From an uncultured Aquincola sp. (GTDB taxonomy: Bacteria > Pseudomonadota > Gammaproteobacteria > Burkholderiales > Burkholderiaceae): a stretch of 6,804 nucleotides of DNA. The notes under the pieces are model-generated. The model did not search any database, had not been told where the DNA came from, and saw only the letters and a list, made by a program, of their open reading frames with translations. The stretch is taken from NCBI GenBank assembly GCA_937883885.1, contig CAKZXL010000804.1:1-6804 (forward strand), given 5' to 3'. Below, piece by piece: positions 1 to 5,453 of the stretch (the stretch's first letter is position 1; each line of letters begins with the position of its first letter). The position numbers and the translations under genes were made by a program.

Positions 1-76
1 AGTGGACAGCCACCGCTGACTCGATCCTCCAAAAGCTGCATCGACTTTGCTCACGTATGAGTGGGACAGGACACTA
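1..76. mobile_element. Probable right end of an IS630-like insertion sequence
   Basis: This is inferred from the transposase-like tail and the lower GC content. The likely terminal sequence is GTGGGACAGGACAC (61-74), followed by TA at 75-76. IS630/Tc1-mariner elements insert at TA and duplicate it, so TA at 75-76 would be one copy of the target duplication and chromosomal DNA would start there. The sequence AGTGGACAG (1-9) is nearly repeated as AGTGGGACAG (60-69) and could be a subterminal transposase-binding repeat. The other inverted terminal repeat lies outside the window, so the boundary is unproven. Confidence 0.42.
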
Positions 77-77
77 G
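1..77 (+). CDS. IS630-like transposase, C-terminal end (5' part outside window)
   Basis: The frame that starts at base 3 is open from the window edge to a TAG at 75-77 and encodes the last 24 residues of a protein that begins off the left edge. The tail begins WTATADSIL, continues QKLHRLCSRM and ends SGTGH. The W-T-x-x-A-D-x-I-L pattern close to the C-terminus matches what I remember of IS630-family DDE transposase tails; this is recall, not a search. The stretch is visibly less GC-rich than the rest of the window, consistent with imported DNA. Only the tail is visible, so the catalytic DDE residues cannot be checked. Another IS family, or a non-coding IS end, remains possible. Confidence 0.5.
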   Translation, partial: WTATADSILQKLHRLCSRMSGTGH

Positions 78-1168
78 TCCGTCGTACCCAGGAACGCCAG
101 CGCCCGGCCGATGGTCTCGCGCGATTGCGCCACCAGCCCACGCTGCCACCCCTCGTCGGCCGGGTAGAAGAAGTCGAGCAGCGCGCGCCGCGTGGCCGAG
201 GGCTGGTCGCGGCCCAGGCCGGCGATCCATTCGCGCTGGTCCTGCACCAGCAGCTCCAGCATGCGTTGCGGCCGGCCGGTGCCGAACTCCAGCACCGCGG
301 CGGTGACGCAGGCCTGCGGCAGCGCACGTTCATAGCCGGGCGTCGAGTGGCCCAGCACGGGCGCGAAGTTGTCGGGCGCCGATTCGTCGTACACCGCCTC
401 CACCCAGCCGCCGAAGGCACGGCGCATGCGGGCCAGGGCCTCGCCGCGCTGCAGCGCCACCACCGAGCCATAGCCGTAAGGCCCCAGGCCGGTGTGGTAG
501 TCCAGCAGGCACACCTGCCGGGCGTGGCCGGCATGCTGCTGCAGCACCTGCTCGATGGTGCGGCGCGACCAGGTGGGTTGCGTGCCGCCAAAGCCCATGC
601 CGGCCGGCCAGGCGTACTGGCCACCCATCAGCGCCGCATACAGCGCCGGCTGGCCGTGCGCGCCTGCATAGGCGGCCAGCTGCGCATCGGCCGCGGCCAC
701 GGCCAGCGCATCCCGCGGGTCGACGGCAATGGCTTCGTGCAGCCCCGCATAGCCGGCGGCCGAAGGCAGCTGCGGCGTCACTGGGTAGTCGATGAAGTTG
801 CGGCACAGGTCGACGTTGTCTTCGGTGTAGCGCCGCAGCCAGGCGCTGCCCCAGGGGTTGATGGCATGCACCACCAGCACCGCGGTGTCGGGCGGCAGCG
901 CGCCGGCATCGTGGTGCAGCAGCCAGTCGATCTGGCAGCCCGAGCCGGCGAACAGCTCCACGCCATGCACGCCCGAGGTGAGCACCAGCACGCGCCGCGC
1001 ATCGGCCGGGCCCACCCGCACCACGTCGGTGGCCAGGGCTTCGCCCTGCGGGCCGCGCAGCGGGTGCTGGTGCGATTCGGGCGTGAGCCCGGCCAGCGTG
1101 CAGGCCGCCAGGAACTTGAGGCGGGCGGCGGCATAGCCATCGGCGAACAGGGTGCGGGCGGGTGTCAT
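74..1168 (-). CDS. M14-like / DUF2817 zinc hydrolase
   Basis: This 364-residue protein is predicted to be a cytoplasmic metal-dependent hydrolase of the M14 carboxypeptidase/aspartoacylase-like fold (DUF2817). No signal peptide is visible. The zinc-site motif GVHGVE supplies His68 and Glu71, and LLDYHTGLG supplies His225 as the likely third ligand. VLEFGTG supplies Glu294 as the probable catalytic acid/base. DNVDLCRNF (about 117-125) resembles the substrate-binding N-x-D-x-x-R-N segment of the fold. I chose the ATG at 1168 because it overlaps the stop of the upstream receptor gene as TGATG and has AGGTGG at 1173-1178; an ATG 14 codons earlier would run into that gene. The family is usually thought to cleave amide bonds, but the substrate is unknown. 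Context suggests it frees an amino acid for the dehydratase two genes upstream. The TAG stop (76-74) sits at the suspected IS junction, so the last residues may differ from the ancestral protein. Confidence 0.88.
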   Translation of the reverse strand: MTPARTLFADGYAAARLKFLAACTLAGLTPESHQHPLRGPQGEALATDVVRVGPADARRVLVLTSGVHGVELFAGSGCQIDWLLHHDAGALPPDTAVLVVHAINPWGSAWLRRYTEDNVDLCRNFIDYPVTPQLPSAAGYAGLHEAIAVDPRDALAVAAADAQLAAYAGAHGQPALYAALMGGQYAWPAGMGFGGTQPTWSRRTIEQVLQQHAGHARQVCLLDYHTGLGPYGYGSVVALQRGEALARMRRAFGGWVEAVYDESAPDNFAPVLGHSTPGYERALPQACVTAAVLEFGTGRPQRMLELLVQDQREWIAGLGRDQPSATRRALLDFFYPADEGWQRGLVAQSRETIGRALAFLGTTD

Positions 1169-1170
1169 CA
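1166..1170 (-). promoter_or_regulatory. TGATG stop/start overlap
   Basis: The TGA of the receptor gene (1170-1168) and the ATG of the hydrolase gene (1168-1166) share one base. This arrangement usually means translational coupling, so the two proteins are probably made from one mRNA in linked amounts. It also fixes the hydrolase start. Confidence 0.85.
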
Positions 1171-2157
1171 ATCCACCTGGAAGCCCGACTCGCGGATGAT
1201 GGGCCGCCACAGCTCCAGCTCGGCGCGCACCGTCTGCTGCAGCTGCTGCGGACTGCCCGCCGCGGCGCTGAAGCCGATGTTGGCCAGGTGGGTGCGCACC
1301 GCAGGCAGGGCCGCGATCTCGGCCACGCTGGCCGCGATGCGATCGGCCTGCGCGGGCGCGGTGCCCACCGGCGCAAACAGCCCCAGCCAGCCCGAGGCGC
1401 TGAGCGCTGCCGGGTAGCCCAGCTCGCCGAAGGTGGGCACGTCGGGCAGCAGCGGTGAGCGCGCGGTGCCGGTGACCGCCAGCACGCGGATCTTGCCGGC
1501 GCGGTGCGCTTCCAGGTGGCTGCCCAGCGCATCCACCGCAGCCGGAATCGCATTGCCCAGCAGGTCGGTGAGCAGCGGCGCGCCGCCCTTGTAGGGCACC
1601 GGCACCATGTCCAGGCCGGCGTTCTTCGCCACCACGTAGCCGATGAAATGCGGCCCGCTGCCGGCGGCCGGAATGCCGAAGCTGCGCAGCTCCTGCCGCG
1701 TCCTGGCCAGGGCCACGAACTCGGGCAGCGTGCGCGCGGGCTGGGCCACGTTCACCGCGTACGAGGTCTCGAAGGTGGCCAGCCGCGCCACCGGCACGAA
1801 GTCCTTCAACGGGTCGTACTTCACATGGCGCGAGGTGAGCGGCAGCGTGGAGAACATGTGGCTGTTGCCCAGCAGCAGCGTGCGGCCGTCGGCCGGCAGC
1901 GCGCGAAAGTACTCGGCCGCGATCTGGCCGCCCGCACCGGCGCGGTTGTCCACGATGTAGGTGCCGCCCAGGCGCTTTTGCAGCTCCTGCGCAAAGAGGC
2001 GCGCCACCGCATCGGCCGTGCCGCCGGGCGGAAAGCCCACCACCACCCGCACCACCTGTCCGGCGGCATCACCGGTCTGGGCTGCGGCCGGGTTCAACAA
2101 GCCGGTGGCGGCCAGCAGGCCGCCGGTCAACAAGGGCAGGAAGGCGCGACGCTGCAT
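1168..2157 (-). CDS. TTT transporter periplasmic substrate-binding protein (Bug/TctC family)
   Basis: This 329-residue extracytoplasmic receptor belongs to the tripartite tricarboxylate transporter (Bug) family, which binds carboxylates or amino acids in the periplasm and delivers them to TctA/TctB permeases. The N-terminus MQRRAFLPLL is followed by a hydrophobic stretch and a likely signal-peptidase site after NPAAA (about residue 26). RRAFL resembles a Tat motif, as is frequent in this family. Mature-protein hallmarks are FPPGGTADAVAR (42-53), VDNRAGAGGQIAAEYF (69-84), VPVPYKGGAP (about 165-174) and LLPDVPTFGELGYP (about 216-229). Length is typical. The start is supported by GGAG (2169-2166), 8 nt upstream. 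No tctA or tctB is nearby, which is common for the large Bug expansions of Burkholderiales. The ligand cannot be read from sequence; position between a dehydratase and a hydrolase suggests an amino-acid-like compound or conjugate. Confidence 0.93.
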   Translation of the reverse strand: MQRRAFLPLLTGGLLAATGLLNPAAAQTGDAAGQVVRVVVGFPPGGTADAVARLFAQELQKRLGGTYIVDNRAGAGGQIAAEYFRALPADGRTLLLGNSHMFSTLPLTSRHVKYDPLKDFVPVARLATFETSYAVNVAQPARTLPEFVALARTRQELRSFGIPAAGSGPHFIGYVVAKNAGLDMVPVPYKGGAPLLTDLLGNAIPAAVDALGSHLEAHRAGKIRVLAVTGTARSPLLPDVPTFGELGYPAALSASGWLGLFAPVGTAPAQADRIAASVAEIAALPAVRTHLANIGFSAAAGSPQQLQQTVRAELELWRPIIRESGFQVD

Positions 2158-2165
2158 GGGGGCAA

Positions 2166-2169
2166 CTCC
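2166..2169 (-). promoter_or_regulatory. Shine-Dalgarno site of the Bug receptor gene
   Basis: GGAG on the - strand lies 8 nt before the ATG at 2157. It selects this start over the much longer open frame that extends upstream through the dehydratase gene. Confidence 0.7.
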
Positions 2170-2201
2170 ATCGAGGGGTAAGGGGGAGGGCAGGCGCCGG
2201 C

Positions 2202-3197
2202 TCACAGCAGCGCCTCGCCGCGGGCCAGCTGCTGGCTGAAGGTGGCCGCATCGATGTTGGCGCCGCACACCACCAGGCCCACGCGCTGGCCGCGCAGCTC
2301 GTCGCGCAGCGGGCCCAGCAAGGCCGCCAGGGCGGCGGCGCCGGCCGGCTCCACGGCCAGCTTGGCATCGCGGAACATCACCGCCATCGCGCGGCACATG
2401 GCGTCGTCGCTCACGGTGACGATGCGCTCCATGTGCCGGCGGCACAGGCCGTAGGCGGTGGGCGTGGTCATCGGCGGCGCCAGGCTGTCGGCGATGGTGT
2501 TCGACCTGTCCTGCCGCTGCGGCGCACCGGCCTCGAAGCTGCGGCGCATCACGTCGTTGCCTTCGGGCTCGATGCCGATGACGCGGCACTGCGGCTGCAG
2601 CTTGCGCACCGCGGCCGACACGCCGCTGGCCAGCCCGCCGCCGCCCACGGCCACCAGCACCACGTCCATGCCGGGCACCTGCTGCGCAAACTCCAGCCCC
2701 ACGGTGGCGGTGCCCAGCGAAGCGGACTCGCCTTCGAACGGGTGGATGAAGCTGCGCTGCTCGTCGCGCACCAACGCGTCCACCATCGCAAAGCCGGTGG
2801 GCCCATCGGGTGCGACCAGCAGCTCGGCGCCGTACGAACGGGCCATGGCCATGCGCGCCGGGTTGGCCGAGGCCAGCACCACGATCTTGGCCGAGACGCC
2901 GGCCTGCGCCGCGGCAAAGGCGGCGGCCACCGCATGGTTGCCGGCACTCACGGCGGTGATGCCGCGGCTGCGCTGCTCGGGCGTGAGCCGGCGCACGGCG
3001 GTCAGGGCGCCACGGGCCTTGAAGGAGCCGGTGCGCTGGAACAGCTCCAGCTTCATCCACACGTCGGCATCGCCCAGCAGGCGGTGCACCGTGGGGCCAT
3101 GCAGCGGCGCCACCGGCGTCTTCAGCAGGTCGTCGGCATTGGCGCGCGCGGTGGCGCGGATGTCTTCGAGGTCGAGGTCGGGCAGGTGGGTGGTCAT
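2202..3197 (-). CDS. PLP-dependent threonine/serine dehydratase-like enzyme (fold type II)
   Basis: This 331-residue cytoplasmic enzyme is predicted to remove water and ammonia from a beta-hydroxy amino acid (threonine, serine or 3-hydroxyaspartate) through an enamine/imine intermediate. GSFKARGA carries the PLP Schiff-base lysine, Lys60. SAGNHA (84-89) binds the substrate carboxylate. VGGGGLASGV (184-193) is the glycine loop that holds the PLP phosphate. EPAGAAAL is at 283-290. CGANID (311-316) puts Cys311 where Ser or Cys contacts the pyridine nitrogen. There is no C-terminal ACT domain and the length is short, so it resembles catabolic dehydratases, hydroxyaspartate ammonia-lyases or serine racemases rather than biosynthetic IlvA. 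The RidA-family gene ends 4 nt upstream, which fits removal of the reactive product. I chose the ATG at 3197 for the short gap; an ATG at 3224 would overlap that gene by 23 nt and add nine residues. Neither start has a convincing ribosome site, so coupling to the upstream gene is likely. Substrate specificity is not resolved. Confidence 0.92.
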   Translation of the reverse strand: MTTHLPDLDLEDIRATARANADDLLKTPVAPLHGPTVHRLLGDADVWMKLELFQRTGSFKARGALTAVRRLTPEQRSRGITAVSAGNHAVAAAFAAAQAGVSAKIVVLASANPARMAMARSYGAELLVAPDGPTGFAMVDALVRDEQRSFIHPFEGESASLGTATVGLEFAQQVPGMDVVLVAVGGGGLASGVSAAVRKLQPQCRVIGIEPEGNDVMRRSFEAGAPQRQDRSNTIADSLAPPMTTPTAYGLCRRHMERIVTVSDDAMCRAMAVMFRDAKLAVEPAGAAALAALLGPLRDELRGQRVGLVVCGANIDAATFSQQLARGEALL

Positions 3198-3201
3198 GGG
3201 T

Positions 3202-3603
3202 TCAGCGAGGCAGGCCAGGGACATGGGCGACGACTTCGATCTCCACCAGCGCCTCGGGCACCATCAGGTCGGCCCGGACGGTGGAGCGCGCGGGGGCTTG
3301 CGCCGTGTGCTCGCGCAGCACGGCTTCATAGGTGCGGTTGAACTCGGCGAAGTCTTCCACCCGCCGCAGCCACACCATGGCCTTGACCACTTGGGCCAGG
3401 CCGAGGCCATCGGCCGCCAGCGCCGCCTGGATGCGGTCGAGGCAGGTGCGGGTTTGCGCGGCCACGTCGTCGCCCACGATGCGCAGCTGGGCATCGAAGG
3501 CCATCTGGCCACTGACGAAGGCCCAGTCGCCTTCACGCCGCACCGGGCTGAAGAAGGGGTGGCTGCGGCTGGGGGTGGCGGAAGGGGGCGCAAGCGTGCT
3601 CAT
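3202..3603 (-). CDS. RidA-family (YjgF/YER057c/UK114) enamine/imine deaminase
   Basis: This 133-residue protein is a RidA-family member; such proteins are usually trimeric and hydrolyse 2-aminoacrylate and related enamines/imines released by PLP dehydratases, protecting other PLP enzymes from damage. The family blocks are in order: FVSGQMAFD (29-37), a central region up to VVKAMVWLRRVEDFAEFN (72-89), PARS with Arg106, and VEIEVVA (120-126) with Glu121 and Glu123. Arg106 aligns with the carboxylate-binding arginine of canonical RidA, so deaminase activity is plausible. It is first in the four-gene cluster, directly before the dehydratase. I chose the ATG at 3603; a TTG at 3654 would extend it by 17 unlike-family residues into the control region. 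No Shine-Dalgarno sequence precedes the ATG, which is odd. A member of another Rid subfamily is possible. Confidence 0.92.
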   Translation of the reverse strand: MSTLAPPSATPSRSHPFFSPVRREGDWAFVSGQMAFDAQLRIVGDDVAAQTRTCLDRIQAALAADGLGLAQVVKAMVWLRRVEDFAEFNRTYEAVLREHTAQAPARSTVRADLMVPEALVEIEVVAHVPGLPR

Positions 3604-3636
3604 GCCAAAAAGTCTAGGAGGCGGGGCGCTGCGCGT

Positions 3637-3657
3637 CTTTTGCGTGGCGGGCAAAAG
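3637..3657. repeat. Interrupted dyad CTTTTGC-N7-GCAAAAG
   Basis: Perfect 7-bp arms, CTTTTGC (3637-3643) and GCAAAAG (3651-3657), flank a 7-nt spacer. The 21-bp dyad has the geometry of an operator for a dimeric regulator and lies in the middle of the divergent region. No regulator gene is in the window. Confidence 0.55.
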
Positions 3658-3670
3658 CTTATGCGTGGCG
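3641..3670 (+). repeat. Direct repeat TGCGTGGCG, two copies 21 bp apart
   Basis: TGCGTGGCG occurs at 3641-3649 and again at 3662-3670. The 21-bp start-to-start distance is two turns of B-DNA, so both copies face the same side of the helix. The first copy overlaps the dyad at 3637-3657. This could be a tandem protein-binding site. Confidence 0.5.
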
Positions 3671-3680
3671 CACGGTCGGG

Positions 3681-3706
3681 CCGCCAGCCGCCGCGGCGGC
3701 TGGCGG
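3681..3706. repeat. Perfect 26-bp GC palindrome
   Basis: The half-site CCGCCAGCCGCCG (3681-3693) is followed without a spacer by its exact reverse complement (3694-3706), centred on CCGCGG. In RNA it would form a very stable hairpin. It ends 2 nt before the ATG at 3709 of the EamA gene, so it would cover the ribosome site if that ATG is used. It may be an operator, an extragenic palindromic element, or part of a leader if the GTG at 3757 is the true start. Confidence 0.75.
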
Positions 3707-3708
3707 GC

Positions 3709-4692
3709 ATGGCCCTACCGACCGGGCGGCATGCATGGAGCCGTTACCCTGCGCCGGTGCCTTCCCCGTCGTACCGCCCCGGCAGCAGCGCTGCCCCCGC
3801 AGCCCCTTTGCCCAGCGCACCTGCCACCGCCGCACCCTGGCCGCTGGTGCTGGTGCTCACGCTGGTGTGGGGCACCAACTGGCCCTTGTTCGCGATGGCG
3901 GTGCAGGAGGTCTCGGTGTGGACCTTCCGCGCCATCAGCGTGCTCATCTCGGGCAGCCTGCTGCTGCTGTGGAGCCGCTGGCGCGGCGAGTCGCTACGCA
4001 TCCCGCGCGCGCACTGGAAGACGGTGGCCGCCGCCGCCTTTGCCTACCTGGGTGTGTGGAACATCGCCAGCACCTATGCCGCGGTGCTCATCCCTTCGGG
4101 CCAGGCCGCGGTGCTGGGCTTCACCATGCCGCTGTGGGCGGCCATCGGCGGGCACTTCGTGCTCGGCCAGCGGCTGGACGCGCGCTCGCTGCTGGCGCTG
4201 GCCCTGGGCGCGGCGGGTGTGCTGCTGCTGGCCTTCATCGGCTGGGACGCCAGCCTGTCCACGCAACTCGGCTTCGGCCTGGGGCTGCTGGCGGCCATGG
4301 GCTGGGCGGCGGGCACCCTGATCCTCAAGCGCTTTCCGGTACCGGTCAGCAGCACCGTGCTCACCGGCTGGCAGCTGCTGACCATCGGCGTGCCCTTCAT
4401 GGCGGTGGCGCTGGCCACCGGCAGCCGGCAGTGGTTCATGCCCTCGTGGACCAGCCTGGCCGTGATCGGCTACATCAGCATGGTGCCGATGGCGGTGGGC
4501 AATGCGGCCTGGTTCACCATCGTGCGCAAGGTGCCGGCCCATGTGGCCGCGCTGAGCCCGGTGCTGGTGCCGGTGGTGGCCATGGTCACCGGCGCCGTGG
4601 TCGATGGCGACCCGCTGGGTCCGTATGAGCTGCTGGCCATGCTGCTGTGCATCTCGGGCGTGGCGCTGAATCTGCGGCCGCGGCCTCTTTAA
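3709..4692 (+). CDS. EamA/DMT-family membrane transporter
   Basis: This is an inner-membrane permease of the drug/metabolite transporter superfamily (EamA, two five-helix repeats, about ten membrane segments). It has 327 residues from the ATG at 3709, or 311 from a GTG at 3757. The hydrophobic part starts near residue 44 with WPLVLVLTLVWGTNW; the W-G-x-N-W motif is typical of helix 1. Further segments follow at about 70-88, 105-145, 160-176, 188-203, 222-236, 250-278, 280-296 and 306-321. YAAVLIPSGQAAVLGFTMPL (123-142) is the family's conserved helix 3-4 block, and AALSPVLVPVVAMVTG (280-295) is its counterpart in the second repeat. Members export or import metabolites such as amino acids; the substrate is unknown. 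The start is uncertain: the first 43 residues are Pro/Ala-rich, and the ATG lies right after a strong palindrome. GGAG at 3737-3740 is 16 nt before the GTG, farther than usual. trxC follows after 62 nt. Confidence 0.9.
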   Translation: MALPTGRHAWSRYPAPVPSPSYRPGSSAAPAAPLPSAPATAAPWPLVLVLTLVWGTNWPLFAMAVQEVSVWTFRAISVLISGSLLLLWSRWRGESLRIPRAHWKTVAAAAFAYLGVWNIASTYAAVLIPSGQAAVLGFTMPLWAAIGGHFVLGQRLDARSLLALALGAAGVLLLAFIGWDASLSTQLGFGLGLLAAMGWAAGTLILKRFPVPVSSTVLTGWQLLTIGVPFMAVALATGSRQWFMPSWTSLAVIGYISMVPMAVGNAAWFTIVRKVPAHVAALSPVLVPVVAMVTGAVVDGDPLGPYELLAMLLCISGVALNLRPRPL

Positions 4693-4754
4693 GTGGCGGC
4701 CAGGCGCCTGATATGCAGGGCTGGACCACAGCCTTTGCCCCTCAGGAGTTGCCC
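4693..4754 (+). other. Spacer between the EamA gene and trxC
   Basis: This 62-nt gap has no terminator-like hairpin with a T tract, only a 10-bp palindrome, CAGGCGCCTG (4701-4710). Read-through from the EamA gene into trxC is possible. I see no clear promoter. Confidence 0.4.
4744..4748 (+). promoter_or_regulatory. Shine-Dalgarno site of trxC
   Basis: AGGAG lies 6 nt before the ATG at 4755. It settles this start over the in-frame ATG at 4647, which falls inside the EamA gene. Confidence 0.88.
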
Positions 4755-5177
4755 ATGCTCATCGTCTGCCCCCACTGCGGCACCCGCAACCGCGTACCGC
4801 CCGAACGCCTGGCCGAAGACCCCAGCTGCGGCCGCTGCGGCCAGCCGGTGGCGCCGCGCCAGCCGGTGGCCCTGGGCGATGCCGACCTGCCGCGTTACCT
4901 GCAAGGCACCGAGGCGCTGGTGGTGGTGGATTTCTGGGCCGCCTGGTGCGGGCCCTGCCGCTCGTACGCGCCGCACTTCGAGCAGCTGGCCGCGCAGCGG
5001 CCCGAGCTGCGCTTCGTGAAGGTGGACAGCGATGCCGCGCCGCAGGCCAGCGCCGCGATGCAGATCCGCAGCATCCCGACCACGTTGCTTTTCGTCGGTG
5101 GCCGCGAGGTGGCGCGCCAGAGCGGCGCGATGACGGCGGCGCAGCTGGCCGCCTGGGTGGACGGCGCCCTGCGTTGA
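4755..5177 (+). CDS. trxC: Thioredoxin 2 (zinc-containing thioredoxin TrxC)
   Basis: This 140-residue cytoplasmic disulfide reductase has the Trx2 layout: an N-terminal zinc finger followed by a thioredoxin fold. The zinc ligands are Cys5 and Cys8 in CPHC and Cys25 and Cys28 in CGRC. The redox centre is W-C-G-P-C at 64-68, with buried Asp59 five residues before Trp64 and the cis-proline Pro98 in IRSIPTT. The length matches E. coli TrxC (139). It is reduced by NADPH-thioredoxin reductase and donates electrons to ribonucleotide reductase, peroxide-defence and repair enzymes. In enterobacteria trxC is OxyR-controlled; no OxyR site could be recognised here. The start has a strong AGGAG 6 nt upstream. 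The gene converges on the small zinc-ribbon gene. Confidence 0.96.
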   Translation: MLIVCPHCGTRNRVPPERLAEDPSCGRCGQPVAPRQPVALGDADLPRYLQGTEALVVVDFWAAWCGPCRSYAPHFEQLAAQRPELRFVKVDSDAAPQASAAMQIRSIPTTLLFVGGREVARQSGAMTAAQLAAWVDGALR

Positions 5178-5184
5178 AGGCGCC

Positions 5185-5207
5185 GCGCCGGGGCTTCAGC
5201 CCCGCGT
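5185..5207. terminator. Stem-loop between convergent trxC and zinc-ribbon genes
   Basis: CGGGGCT (5189-5195) pairs with AGCCCCG (5198-5204) around a very short loop, and the stem can be extended past one bulged C to 5185-5207. It begins 8 nt after the trxC stop and overlaps the stop codon of the opposing gene. Its position fits a bidirectional terminator. There is no T tract, so it may act as an mRNA 3'-end stabiliser or need Rho. Confidence 0.5.
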
Positions 5208-5381
5208 GGGAAAGTGCGACAGGCGCGCCACGCGCGGCAGCAGCCGGCGCGGCGGCGTGGGCAGGCGCGGGCGTTGATCGGCCTGCGCGGCCACCGGCCG
5301 CAGCGGCGTGTGGCAGGTGGGGCAGGCCTGCACCAGGGAGCTGACGACGTCGGTGCAGGCGGGGCAACGGATCAGGGCCAT
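5196..5381 (-). CDS. Small double-CxxC zinc-ribbon protein
   Basis: This 61-residue protein begins MALIRCPACTDVVSSLVQAC and carries two CxxC knuckles, CPAC (Cys6, Cys9) and CPTC (Cys20, Cys23), followed by HTPL. This is the usual short zinc-ribbon unit of bacterial miniproteins whose start reads M-A-L-x-x-C-P-x-C. After residue 25 the chain is rich in Pro and Arg (LPTPPRRLLPRVARL) with no predicted helix through the membrane, so it is probably a basic tail. GGAG 7 nt before the ATG (5392-5389) strongly supports translation. Function is unknown; such proteins may bind nucleic acid or partner proteins. It runs convergently to trxC, whose product has a similar zinc finger, but the two share no operon. 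Confidence 0.75.
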   Translation of the reverse strand: MALIRCPACTDVVSSLVQACPTCHTPLRPVAAQADQRPRLPTPPRRLLPRVARLSHFPTRG

Positions 5382-5388
5382 GGAATTA

Positions 5389-5392
5389 CTCC
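5389..5392 (-). promoter_or_regulatory. Shine-Dalgarno site of the zinc-ribbon gene
   Basis: GGAG on the - strand lies 7 nt before the ATG at 5381. It is the main evidence, besides the CxxC pairs, that this 61-codon frame is a real gene. Confidence 0.75.
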
Positions 5393-5420
5393 GGTCATTC
5401 GCTGGCCGCAGGATGGCAGC

Positions 5421-5436
5421 GCCCCGAGTCCGGGGC
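5421..5436. terminator. Hairpin GCCCCG-AGTC-CGGGGC
   Basis: This has a perfect 6-bp stem with a 4-nt loop, in the 117-nt gap between the HEPN-like gene and the zinc-ribbon gene. It is the distal of two hairpins downstream of the HEPN-like gene and may end that transcript. No T tract follows. Confidence 0.35.
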
Positions 5437-5453
5437 CATCGCCCGAACGCAGG

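Larger units (their letters stand above)
3604..3708. promoter_or_regulatory. Divergent control region between the RidA cluster and the EamA gene
   Basis: This 105-bp gap separates two divergently read genes and must hold the promoter of the - strand cluster and probably that of the EamA gene. It contains an AT-richer core, an interrupted dyad, a spaced direct repeat and a perfect palindrome, listed separately. A weak -10-like TAGACT lies at 3616-3611 on the - strand, only 7 nt before the RidA-gene ATG. No good -35 box is recognisable in either direction, so promoter positions are not called. Confidence 0.55.

Noticed and set aside
65..83. Possible terminator for the hydrolase gene: GAC-a-GGAC / GTCC-GTC stem
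   Set aside because: Short, bulged stem with no T tract, and half of it may belong to the IS end.
47..1417. 456-codon + strand frame opposite the hydrolase and receptor genes
   Set aside because: It is a GC-rich antisense shadow: Arg/Gly/Ala/His-rich product, no domain, and the - strand carries clear motif-bearing genes.
1168..3060. 630-codon frame that would fuse the Bug receptor to a long N-terminal extension
   Set aside because: The receptor has its own signal peptide and GGAG site at 2157; the extension overlaps the dehydratase gene in another frame.
3202..3654. Longer RidA-family start at TTG 3654
   Set aside because: The added 17 residues do not resemble the family and would use the control region as coding sequence; the ATG at 3603 fits the family length.
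2458..4692. Single 744-codon frame that would fuse a long N-terminal part to the EamA permease
   Set aside because: The upstream part is antisense to the dehydratase and RidA genes and low-complexity; only the part after about 3709 resembles a protein family.
4759..5367. 202-codon - strand frame opposite trxC
   Set aside because: Arg/Ala/Pro-rich shadow of a gene with all thioredoxin active-site residues.
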